Assembly (NCBI GenBank): GCA_016841875.1
Contig: JAENYG010000003.1
Coordinates: 103,121-166,050 of the forward strand
Length of the DNA stretch: 62,930 nt
Source: Syntrophomonas sp.
GTDB taxonomy: Bacteria; Bacillota; Syntrophomonadia; Syntrophomonadales; Syntrophomonadaceae
Direction of reading: 5' to 3'
Shown piece after piece: positions 8,125-16,107 of this stretch. The notes beneath the pieces were generated by a model. It searched no databases and was not told the origin of the DNA. It saw only the letters and a program-made list of their open reading frames with translations. Each line of letters begins with the position of its first letter. The stretch's first letter is position 1. Both the position numbers and the translations under genes were made by a program.

Positions 8125-10251
8125 ATGACCTCTTCCTATCATCCTATCGAGGGCGGATACGATATACCAATGCGTGTGGTCGGAGCAAACATCCCCTATG
8201 AATGGATGATTTATATTCTTATGTTGATCCCCATAGGCATTTTTTTCTATGGTTTTTATCGACGGGTACGGATATGGCGGTTGGGCAAAGGGGATCAGCA
8301 CCGAATAGACCATCCTAGGACACGTATATGGTCAGTGATAAGCAATACCTTCGGACAAAGACAGTTAATCCGCAAGCCTGCGGTGGGTTGGGGACACTTT
8401 TTTCTGTTCTGGGGTTTTGTTTTTCTCTTTTTAGCCACTGCTGCATGGGGCATGTGGAGCAAAATCAATTTCCCGCCCATGGTAGGCAAAACCTATATTA
8501 TTGCCTCTGCTATCGCTGACATTACTGGGTTGTTGGCTATAATTGGCATTCTGGTTTTGGCCATAACCCGGTACTTAGTTAAACCCGATCGCTTAAATGA
8601 TACCAGGGCCATGGATGGGTGGATTCTCCTTTTGATTTTTGCTATTTTATTTACCGGGTATGTTATAGAAGGAGCGCGTATTGCGGCTCAAATCAAGCTT
8701 TCCACCACACTGACTCAGATTGCTTATGAGCAGAGCGCTTCACCGGTGGGGTGGATATTTGCGGGTATGTTCAATGGCAGCAACATGGCCGGCATCCTGC
8801 TCTGGCACCGCTGCCTCTGGTGGTTTCATATGGTGATCGCTTTTCTCTTTATTGCTTCCGTTCCCTTTACAAAACTGTGGCACATTTTCACCGGCATGAT
8901 TGCTTATTATGTCCGCGATCTGGAATCATCCCATGTTCGAATGGTTTACAATATTGAAGAAGCTGAGAGCTTTGGGGTCGAGAATATCGAAGAATTTGGC
9001 TGGAAGGACCTGATGGACCTGGATGCATGCATCCGCTGCGGCCGATGTCAGGAAGCCTGCCCCGGATATAATACGGGCAAAGTTTTAAATCCCAAAATCA
9101 CAGTGATTCAGGCCATGAAACAGCATCTGGATAATAAAGCACCTTATCTATTGAAACCTATCCCTGCCACCGACGATACCCTGGCCATAACCGACGATGA
9201 GGATGCCGTAGTCTCCGGAGCAGCGGATGCTTCATTAATCTATGAGGTGGTGACCCCGGACGTATTGTGGGCCTGTACTAATTGTCGAGGATGTGTTTAT
9301 CATTGCCCCATGTTTATTGAGCATATCGATAAAATTACGGAAATGAGGCGCAATCTGGTCATGTGGCAGGGTGATATGCCCGCAGAAGCCCAGAGCGCTT
9401 TTACCAACATGGAAAGAAACTACAATCCCTGGGGTGTGGGTCGGGCTTCCAGGGCTAACTGGCTGCAAGAGCGGGGCATCAGGGATATGGTCAATCTGGT
9501 TCCGGAAGATGGAAAAGAATTTGAATACCTGCTCTTTGGCGGCTGTGCCGTTGCCTTTGATGATCGTTTTAAACGGGTAGGAGAAGCACTGGTGAAAACC
9601 TTCCACGCAGCAAAGGTCAGCTTTGCTTATCTAGGTACGGAGGAACATTGCTGTGGTGACTCAGCCCGCAGACTCGGCAATGAATATTTATACCAGGCAC
9701 TGGCCGCTAACAATATCGAGACCTTTGAGAAATACGGGGTGAAAAAAATTATCTGCCTTTGCCCCCACGGTTATAATGTAATAAAAAATGAATACCCGCA
9801 GATGAATGGGATATATGAAGTCTATCACTATACCGAGATTCTTCAGAAACTGCTGACAGAAGGAAAATTGAAAATCAATTCGTCCGAACCCATTCGTTTA
9901 AGCTATCATGATTCCTGTTTCCTGGGCAGACATAACGGAATCTACCAAGCACCGCGAGACATACTTGAAGCGGTCGGAGGAAGTATTACCCCACTTGACA
10001 AATCCAAACAATTCGGATTCTGCTGCGGTGCAGGCGGAGGGCGAATGTGGCTGGAGGAAGAAGCAATCGATGGGTTTAAACGGATTAATGAAGCCCGTGC
10101 GGAACAACTGATGAAAGAAAACCCGGAAATGATTGCGACCAACTGCCCCTTCTGTCTGACCATGATCTCTGATGGTGTAAAAGTAACAGATTATAGCGAA
10201 TCACTTAAAGTGATGGATCTTGCTGAGATATTGTTCAGCCACTTGAAATAA
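8125..10251 (+). CDS. FadF/HdrD-like membrane Fe-S oxidoreductase (ETF:quinone-type electron carrier)
   Basis: 708 residues. The N-terminal ~250 residues form about six membrane helices of the nitrate-reductase gamma type, expected to bind heme b and meet the quinone. Two [4Fe-4S] motifs follow: CIRCGRCQEACP (about 302) and CTNCRGCVYHCP (about 384). Two CCG domains follow, with EEHCCGDSARR (about 508), HDSCFLGRHN and GFCCGAGGGRMW (about 630), as in heterodisulfide reductase HdrD. Homologues (DUF224/EMO proteins of Syntrophomonas and Syntrophus) pass electrons from acyl-CoA dehydrogenase via ETF to menaquinone during syntrophic fatty-acid oxidation. No etfAB is adjacent, so partner identity is inference. 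Start ATG follows GGGGGGCG; the upstream palindrome suggests fatty-acid-responsive control. Confidence 0.9.
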   Translation: MTSSYHPIEGGYDIPMRVVGANIPYEWMIYILMLIPIGIFFYGFYRRVRIWRLGKGDQHRIDHPRTRIWSVISNTFGQRQLIRKPAVGWGHFFLFWGFVFLFLATAAWGMWSKINFPPMVGKTYIIASAIADITGLLAIIGILVLAITRYLVKPDRLNDTRAMDGWILLLIFAILFTGYVIEGARIAAQIKLSTTLTQIAYEQSASPVGWIFAGMFNGSNMAGILLWHRCLWWFHMVIAFLFIASVPFTKLWHIFTGMIAYYVRDLESSHVRMVYNIEEAESFGVENIEEFGWKDLMDLDACIRCGRCQEACPGYNTGKVLNPKITVIQAMKQHLDNKAPYLLKPIPATDDTLAITDDEDAVVSGAADASLIYEVVTPDVLWACTNCRGCVYHCPMFIEHIDKITEMRRNLVMWQGDMPAEAQSAFTNMERNYNPWGVGRASRANWLQERGIRDMVNLVPEDGKEFEYLLFGGCAVAFDDRFKRVGEALVKTFHAAKVSFAYLGTEEHCCGDSARRLGNEYLYQALAANNIETFEKYGVKKIICLCPHGYNVIKNEYPQMNGIYEVYHYTEILQKLLTEGKLKINSSEPIRLSYHDSCFLGRHNGIYQAPRDILEAVGGSITPLDKSKQFGFCCGAGGGRMWLEEEAIDGFKRINEARAEQLMKENPEMIATNCPFCLTMISDGVKVTDYSESLKVMDLAEILFSHLK

Positions 10252-10800
10252 TAGAACTATTATTCTATCGGCTTTATAGCCATTACCAATAGACAGCGCC
10301 TTTTCTCGCGGTTTTCTATATTCAGGATGGTCTGGCATTCCGGCAAGAACCTCCAGAAAACTTTTCTTCTGCATATGAATAAAGATTTATAAAATGTATT
10401 TTTGGCAGGGTAGGAAGCATGTATATGGTTGACAATAATTATTATTATGTTAACTAGAGTAAATCAAAAATGTTACGGGGCTAAATGCACCCCTTTATTT
10501 ATTGCTTTTTGTTTATCTCTGTTTCAAGTTCCCATAGCCTCGTTAATATCATGTCACCCTGATTAAAACCGGGGTGGTAATTTTTAAGCCTTCAAAAAAA
10601 CCATCACTCCATTACCCTTCATCTGGGTAACGCCGTGTCCGGCCGACTATCGGCAAAAATACCATTCATAACTTTCTCCCATAAACATACCTGTTTTCGA
10701 TGAGCCACCGCAACGCGGAATGGATATGACAAATAACCAAAAATCGTCTTGAGCATATGTCAATTATCCTATATTCTTTGAATCAATTCTCGACTTGCTG
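10252..10800. other. Intergenic region with a promoter-like sequence and short hairpin
   Basis: No coding remnant was recognised. TTGACA (10429-10434) with TAACTA 16 bases on (10451-10456) looks like a promoter. About 20 bases further is GGGGC/CACCCC (10477-10493) followed by TTTATTTATTGCTTTTT, a weak terminator. If both work, the transcript would be very short; alternatively the hairpin ends the transcript from 8125. Confidence 0.3.
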
Positions 10801-10843
10801 CAACCAATAACATTGGATGGTTGTAATTATCCAATATTGGTTG
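10801..10843. promoter_or_regulatory. Nested palindromic operator of the MocR-type gene
   Basis: Outer arms CAACCAATA (10801-10809) and TATTGGTTG (10835-10843) enclose inner arms ATTGGAT (10812-10818) and ATCCAAT (10829-10835). The block abuts the -35 box of the regulator promoter. Nested direct and inverted ATTGG half-sites fit the multi-site operators of MocR/PdxR-type regulators, and autoregulation is inferred. Confidence 0.6.
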
Positions 10844-10872
10844 TTGATTAGCGGCTAATATACAAATATAAT
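10844..10872 (+). promoter_or_regulatory. Sigma-A-type promoter of the MocR-type gene
   Basis: TTGATT (10844-10849), a 17-base spacer, then TATAAT (10867-10872). It lies 32 bases before the chosen start codon and directly next to the palindromic operator. Confidence 0.7.
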
Positions 10873-10904
10873 GGAATCGGATCAATCCAATGAGGTGGTT
10901 TGGT

Positions 10905-12416
10905 ATGCGAGTTATAATTAACAGAGACTCTAATACACCGGTTTATATTCAAATTTTTGAACAAGTACGGCGCCAAATCTTATCTGGGGAGCTTCTGCCC
11001 GGCTTTCGCCTGCCCGCGGAAAGAAAACTAGCGGAAAGTCTGGGCGTCAATAGAACAACAGTATTAAATGCATACCGTGAACTGAAGGCTGAGGGCTTGA
11101 TAGGCTCCCGCGTTGGAAATGGCACTATGGTACTTTCATATCCCGATGAAGAATTGAGTGCTGACAACTCTTCACGGGAACCTGCATGGAATCAGATCTT
11201 CAGCCAATATGCGAACCGACTGGATTCTTATTTAGTCAAGGATCTGCTGGTACTGGCAAGCAGGACTGATGTTATTTCATTTGCTACAGGTATTGCTTCC
11301 CCTGAAACCGGACCCATACAGGCTCTGGAAGGAATTGAACATGAACTTGTTCAAAGCAGAAACTTTAGAGCTTTGATTCACACTCCTACAGAGGGCCTTC
11401 TATCTCTGCGCCAGGCTATTTGCGGACTTATGCAAAAAAGAGGAGTCTACTGCCAGCCCGATGAGATTATGATGCTCTCCGGCTCCCAGCAGGGGATCGA
11501 TTTGGCCGCACGGATAATACTTGACCCAGGAGATATAGTGGTCGTGGAGGAACCTACCTATTTCCCGGCCATTCAAGTTTTTAGAGCAGCCGGAGCAAGA
11601 GTGATCAGTGTTCCCATTGATGACAAAGGCATGAAGGTCGATGTGCTCGAACAGTTATTGCACCGGTACAGACCAAAACTTATTTATACTATACCGACTT
11701 TCCAGAACCCTTCCGGAACTGTATTGGAACTGGAAAGAAGGAAGCGACTTGTTGAACTGGCCGTTAAATATAATGTCATTATCCTTGAGGACGATGCCTA
11801 TGGCGATCTATGCTATGAAGGCCACCTGCTTCCTATGCTAAAATCTATGGATAACGATGGATATGTTATTTATTTAAATACTTTCTCAAAAAACATTTAC
11901 TCCGGCCTGAGATTGGGATGGATGGTAGCTCACAAAAAGATTATTAAGGAATTTTCTTCGGCCAAACAATTAATGGATCTTCACTCCAACAGTCTATCCC
12001 AATGGATTGTTGAAAGGTTTATTGAGAACGGTTCACTTGAAGCGCATTTGATCAAGACTTGCAATGAGTACCGGACCAGAAGAGATATCATGTATGAGGC
12101 TCTGTCTAAATATGCTCCTAAAGATTTAATTTGGAACAGGCCCAAAGGCGGCTATTATATATGGTGCCGACTACCTGATGGTGTATCAGCATCAAAGCTG
12201 GTAGCAAAAGCAGCCGATTACAAGGTGTCTTTTGTCCCGGGCTCCCCCTTCTTTGCTTCAGAGCAGGGGGATGATCATATCAGACTAAATTTCACCTTCG
12301 CACCTATGAAGGATATTGATGAAGGAATCAAAAGGTTATGTGTAGCAATGAAAGAGCTGCTTAAGGAAAAGGGCAATGATGATTATTCAATGACAGAGAT
12401 CAATCCCATTGTATAA
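10905..12416 (+). CDS. MocR-type regulator: GntR DNA-binding domain fused to aminotransferase fold
   Basis: 503 residues from ATG 10905, 6-7 bases after AGGTGG; an ATG at 10890 is overlapped by that site. Residues 8-75 are a GntR winged helix (QIFEQVRRQILSGELLPG, AERKLAESLGVNRTTVLNAYRELKAEGLI). From about 110 onward is a fold-type I PLP-dependent aminotransferase domain with SGSQQGIDL, PTFQNPSGT, ILEDDAYGDL and the PLP lysine in NTFSKNIYSG near 329. MocR proteins sense PLP or an amino compound through this domain and usually do not transaminate. The next gene encodes a related free-standing aminotransferase and is the probable target. The operator and promoter upstream suggest autoregulation. 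Confidence 0.92.
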   Translation: MRVIINRDSNTPVYIQIFEQVRRQILSGELLPGFRLPAERKLAESLGVNRTTVLNAYRELKAEGLIGSRVGNGTMVLSYPDEELSADNSSREPAWNQIFSQYANRLDSYLVKDLLVLASRTDVISFATGIASPETGPIQALEGIEHELVQSRNFRALIHTPTEGLLSLRQAICGLMQKRGVYCQPDEIMMLSGSQQGIDLAARIILDPGDIVVVEEPTYFPAIQVFRAAGARVISVPIDDKGMKVDVLEQLLHRYRPKLIYTIPTFQNPSGTVLELERRKRLVELAVKYNVIILEDDAYGDLCYEGHLLPMLKSMDNDGYVIYLNTFSKNIYSGLRLGWMVAHKKIIKEFSSAKQLMDLHSNSLSQWIVERFIENGSLEAHLIKTCNEYRTRRDIMYEALSKYAPKDLIWNRPKGGYYIWCRLPDGVSASKLVAKAADYKVSFVPGSPFFASEQGDDHIRLNFTFAPMKDIDEGIKRLCVAMKELLKEKGNDDYSMTEINPIV

Positions 12417-12474
12417 GCAGGCTCTAATAAAAGGTTATTGATTATAATGGCCAATAGAAACTGGAGGCAGGAAA

Positions 12475-13662
12475 ATGGAGTATAAGTTTGCAAACAGGAT
12501 GTCATATTTAAAGGCTTCGGAAATAAGGGAGATTCTAAAGGTAACCGAGAGACCTGATATTATCTCATTTGCAGGCGGTCTGCCTGCACCCGAGCTTTTC
12601 CCAATAGATGAAATTATGGAGGTAAACAGGCAGGTGCTGGCAGAAGATGGCGCATCAGCATTGCAATATACCACCACGGAAGGGTATGCACCGCTCAGGG
12701 AGTGGATAGCAAACAGAATGAATTCTACGCGGGGAACTGATTTTGATGCAGACAATATCCTGTTAACCAATGGATCACAGCAGGCGCTTGATTTGTCAGG
12801 CAAGGTGTTTCTCGATGAGGGAGATACTGTACTTTGCGAAAGTCCTACTTACCTTGCTGCCATCAGCGCGTTCAAAGCTTATGGCTGTAAGTTTGAAGAA
12901 GTACCCACCGATGATGATGGGATGGTTCCCGAAGCTCTTGAGCGTATTATTGAAACTGCCGAAAGAGCAAAAATCATATACATAATTTCTGATTTTCAAA
13001 ATCCCACCGGAAGGTCCTGGAGCCTGGAGAGAAGAGAGCAGTTAGTTAGTATTGCCGCCAAACATGAGCTTATGGTTATTGAAGATAATCCGTATGGTGA
13101 ACTGAGATTCGAAGGTGAAGCCCTGCCGTCTGCGAAGTCGTTTGACAAGACGGGCTGTGTGTTTTGTCTCGGAACCTTTTCAAAAATATTTTGTCCCGGA
13201 TACAGGATCGGGTGGATCGCAGGTGACAAAAGAGTCATAGAAAAATATGCACTTGTAAAACAGGGCGCTGATCTGCAGTGCAATACGATTGCTCAGAGAG
13301 TGATAAATAAATATCTCGAACTATATGATATCGACAACCATATCGAAAAAATACGCCAGGTATACAAAAGGCGGAGAGATATTACCGCTAAAAGCATGGA
13401 GGCTGAATTTCCTCCAGGGATAACATTTACCAAGCCGCAGGGCGGTCTGTTCGCTTGGGTCGAACTCCCTTCTCATATAAACGCCAGGGATGTGCTGGAA
13501 GAATGCCTTAAGAAAAATGTTGCATTTGTTCCGGGCGGTTCCTTTTTCCCCAATGGCGGAAAAGAGAATACTTTCAGAATCAATTTCTCAAACATGCCGG
13601 AAGACAGAATCATCGAAGGCCTAAAGTGTCTGGCGGGGGTTTTAAAAGAATATGATAAATAA
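12475..13662 (+). CDS. PLP-dependent aminotransferase, LysN/2-aminoadipate-type
   Basis: 395 residues of the class I/II fold-type I aminotransferase family, closest in pattern to LysN/ARO8-like broad-range enzymes that transfer amino groups between 2-oxoglutarate and 2-aminoadipate, branched-chain or aromatic amino acids. Seen: SFAGGLPAPELFP near 29-41, TNGSQQALDLSG, SDFQNPTGRSW, IEDNPYGELRF and the Schiff-base lysine in GTFSKIFCPGYRIGW near 237. The start follows GGAGGCAGG. It lies 58 bases after the MocR-type gene on the same strand, so it is probably co-transcribed; a CCAATA half-site at 12450 could allow separate control. The substrate cannot be read from sequence. Confidence 0.88.
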   Translation: MEYKFANRMSYLKASEIREILKVTERPDIISFAGGLPAPELFPIDEIMEVNRQVLAEDGASALQYTTTEGYAPLREWIANRMNSTRGTDFDADNILLTNGSQQALDLSGKVFLDEGDTVLCESPTYLAAISAFKAYGCKFEEVPTDDDGMVPEALERIIETAERAKIIYIISDFQNPTGRSWSLERREQLVSIAAKHELMVIEDNPYGELRFEGEALPSAKSFDKTGCVFCLGTFSKIFCPGYRIGWIAGDKRVIEKYALVKQGADLQCNTIAQRVINKYLELYDIDNHIEKIRQVYKRRRDITAKSMEAEFPPGITFTKPQGGLFAWVELPSHINARDVLEECLKKNVAFVPGGSFFPNGGKENTFRINFSNMPEDRIIEGLKCLAGVLKEYDK

Positions 13663-13711
13663 CCGGGAAACGTAAAACTGAAATGTTCATAGTTGAAGAA
13701 AGCGATCACCT

Positions 13712-14449
13712 CTAACTCAATTCCACCAGGTGTTTCCAATAGCGCTGGGGCATGCATCTTTTTTGCAGACGGGGGTTGATGCGGCTGGATATGGCCATAC
13801 TGTTGTAATACTCTTGCCAGAGTTGCTGGTAATATTCCTCCTCTTTGAGCAGTTCCAGTCGATGCTGCAGAGTAAAGTCAGTGGCAACCCATTCTTTCCG
13901 GTTGAAAACGGCAGCCAGATCCCGGCTCACATCATGAATGACCCAGTTTTGACCCGCCATTCTGGCAGCAAAATGTGGAGCCAGCAGTTCAACGACATTA
14001 TGATCTGGTTCAAGGGCAGCATAATAAATATTTCCACGCAGCAGTTGAAAACGCAGCAGACCCAGTAAACGATGGCGTTCCATACTGACTTTTTGGCTGA
14101 GGCGGTGAATCCTGTGCACCCTCTCGTCGCTGAGCAGCAAGTCCAGTTTGTTTCCCAGTTTCCACCCCAGATGCAGATAGTGGTAAATCCAGATACCGGC
14201 CTCCATATGTTCCGATAAGTAGGCATAATATATATGCCTGAGACTCCTGGAACTTATTTTAGTATCGATGGCTTCATAAACTTTGCCAGCTTTGGTTTCA
14301 TCCGTGATGATTCTTTCTTCCCGAACAAATAGCTTAGGAGTCTGGCCGGGGCTGGACAGCAGTTGCTGGGGAACCTGCCGGCGGTAATATATTTCATAAA
14401 TTGCGGTCAGCAAACCATTGAAACTGCCGTCGTAAACAAAGTCCAACAT
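13712..14449 (-). CDS. TIGR03915-type partner of a DNA-repair radical SAM protein
   Basis: 245 residues starting MLDFVYDGSFNGLLTAIYEIY, the signature opening of the TIGR03915 (DUF4130) family. Its members are fused to, or next to, a radical SAM protein and in proteobacteria are often fused to a uracil-DNA-glycosylase-like domain. Features seen: KVYEAIDTKIS near 80, a basic HRIHRLSQKVSMERHRLLGLLRF, AALEPDHNVVELLAPHFAARM, and a C-terminal IRPRLQKRCMPQRYWKHL-like tail. The start overlaps the stop of the upstream radical SAM gene by one base (TAATG), so the two are translationally coupled. Role: predicted DNA metabolism, biochemistry unproven. No glycosylase domain is present in this copy. Confidence 0.85.
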   Translation of the reverse strand: MLDFVYDGSFNGLLTAIYEIYYRRQVPQQLLSSPGQTPKLFVREERIITDETKAGKVYEAIDTKISSRSLRHIYYAYLSEHMEAGIWIYHYLHLGWKLGNKLDLLLSDERVHRIHRLSQKVSMERHRLLGLLRFQLLRGNIYYAALEPDHNVVELLAPHFAARMAGQNWVIHDVSRDLAAVFNRKEWVATDFTLQHRLELLKEEEYYQQLWQEYYNSMAISSRINPRLQKRCMPQRYWKHLVELS

Positions 14450-15750
14450 TATATTTCTCCGGTTACTGATGAGAATGCATCCTCAGGAGCTATCACATCC
14501 GACGAAAAGCTAAAGAGGCTCGGTTGTTCAGGACCAGCAGTTTTCGGCGGTGATAAAGTCAGCCTGGGCCGCAGCAGATGTTCCTCCATAGCTGTCTGCC
14601 CGCTGTACTTACCCTTGCAGGTTATGAAATACTGGGCTCTTTTCATAGTAATGCCTATCCGCTTCAGATCATCAAAATCCAGAGAATGCATACGACGCGC
14701 CGTCAGTATTTTTCGGGCCGATTTCACTCCGATTCCCGGTACTCGCAAAAGTTTTTCATAATCAGCCCGATTGATTTCCACTGGAAAATAATCGAGATTA
14801 CGCAGAGCCCAGTCTGTCTTGGGATCATAATCCTCGGTAAAATTAGGATTTTTTTCATTAAGCAATTCATCCGCCTGGAAACCATAGAACCTCAGCAGCC
14901 AGTCAGCTTGATAAATACGGTGTTCCCGCAGCAGCGGAGGACTGCTAATATCAGGCAGATGAGGATGATGGCTGACCGGAACGTAGGCAGAATAATATAC
15001 TCTCTTTAAGCCGAAACGCTTATACATATTTTCGGAAAGCTTTAGAATCTGCAGATCAGGGTCAGGAGTAGCGCCAACAATTAGCTGAGTAGTCTGACCA
15101 GCCGGCACAAATGAGGGTGCCTTGCGTGATTTTCTGCGTTCTGCCTTTCGGGCTGCAATATTGGAGGTCAGAAAGGTCATCGGCTTAATAATGGCCTCAC
15201 GTTTCTTTTGAGGCGCCAGTAATCTGAGTCCCCGTTCAGATGGCAGTTCGATATTTACACTCATGCGATCAACATATTTCCCCGCTGCTTCAATCAACAG
15301 ATTGTCAGCACCTGGAATGGCTTTCAGGTGAATATAACCATGAAAATTATGTTCTTCGCGCAACTTTTTTACCGTCTGCAGCAGCATTTCCATAGTATGG
15401 TCCGGGGAGCTGTATATGGCCGTACTCAGAAACAGACCTTCGATATAATTGCGGCGGTAGAAATTTATTGTCAATTCGCACAGTTCATCCGGTGTAAGCG
15501 TAGCCCTGGGTAAATCATTGGAAACCCGGTTCACACAGTAGGAGCAATTGTAGACGCAGTTATTACTCTGCAATATCTTAAGAAGTGAAATGCAACGGCC
15601 GTCGGCGGTCCAAGTGTGGCAGATGCCGCTTGATGCGCTGTTGCCCAATCCGCCAGGTTGATTGGTGCGTTTACTGCCGCTGGAAGAACAGGATACATCA
15701 TATTTGGCCGAGTCCGCCAGGATTTTTAACTTCTTCAAAATTTCCATCAT
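14449..15750 (-). CDS. Putative DNA modification/repair radical SAM protein (TIGR03916 type)
   Basis: 433 residues. The radical SAM cluster motif CVYNCSYC (CX3CX2C) is near residues 64-71, preceded by GRCISLLKILQSNNC. Further family features are YRRNYIEGLFLSTAIYSSPDHTMEM, HLKAIPGADNLLIE and TTQLIVGATPDPD. The C-terminus carries a helix-hairpin-helix, LLRVPGIGVKSARKILTARR (about 335-354), expected to bind DNA. The enzyme should cleave SAM with a [4Fe-4S] cluster to make a 5'-deoxyadenosyl radical; the DNA substrate is unknown. GGGGTGA precedes two adjacent ATG codons (15750, 15747). It forms a two-gene operon with the TIGR03915 partner. The family call is strong, the chemistry inferred. Confidence 0.88.
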   Translation of the reverse strand: MMEILKKLKILADSAKYDVSCSSSGSKRTNQPGGLGNSASSGICHTWTADGRCISLLKILQSNNCVYNCSYCVNRVSNDLPRATLTPDELCELTINFYRRNYIEGLFLSTAIYSSPDHTMEMLLQTVKKLREEHNFHGYIHLKAIPGADNLLIEAAGKYVDRMSVNIELPSERGLRLLAPQKKREAIIKPMTFLTSNIAARKAERRKSRKAPSFVPAGQTTQLIVGATPDPDLQILKLSENMYKRFGLKRVYYSAYVPVSHHPHLPDISSPPLLREHRIYQADWLLRFYGFQADELLNEKNPNFTEDYDPKTDWALRNLDYFPVEINRADYEKLLRVPGIGVKSARKILTARRMHSLDFDDLKRIGITMKRAQYFITCKGKYSGQTAMEEHLLRPRLTLSPPKTAGPEQPSLFSFSSDVIAPEDAFSSVTGEI

Positions 15751-16107
15751 GCTTCACCCCGAACATATATTCTCTTTGCATTCTATCATATAATAACCGC
15801 ACGTACCAAACAAATGTTCTGCACAACGAATAATCAAATATAACGCTATTTCCTCCCATATTTCCTGTGATTAGTAATTGTAAGCAACGATATGGAATAT
15901 AGATCTACCTGGATATTTAACTGCCTCATTTTGGCTGGCAAACCATAGTTATTCACTCCGCCCACAGAATAAAATCAAAATGCATCCCACATATTGCCAT
16001 ATTGATAAACACAATATATTTCTTCGTGTGCATATATATACATATAACCGTAATTGTTTGTCAAAATCACCTGAGTTCAACCGAGTTTGAAAGGGGGCAG
16101 TTGTTGT
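15751..16107. other. Intergenic region between divergent repair and prkA operons
   Basis: 357 AT-rich bases that must carry promoters for both directions. I could not assign a sigma factor: the CATATATATACATATAAC run near 16030 does not fit sporulation consensus spacing. No coding remnant seen. Confidence 0.4.

Noticed and set aside
16030-16052. Sporulation sigma-E type promoter before prkA
   Set aside because: The CATATA-like boxes do not reach the required spacing or sequence.
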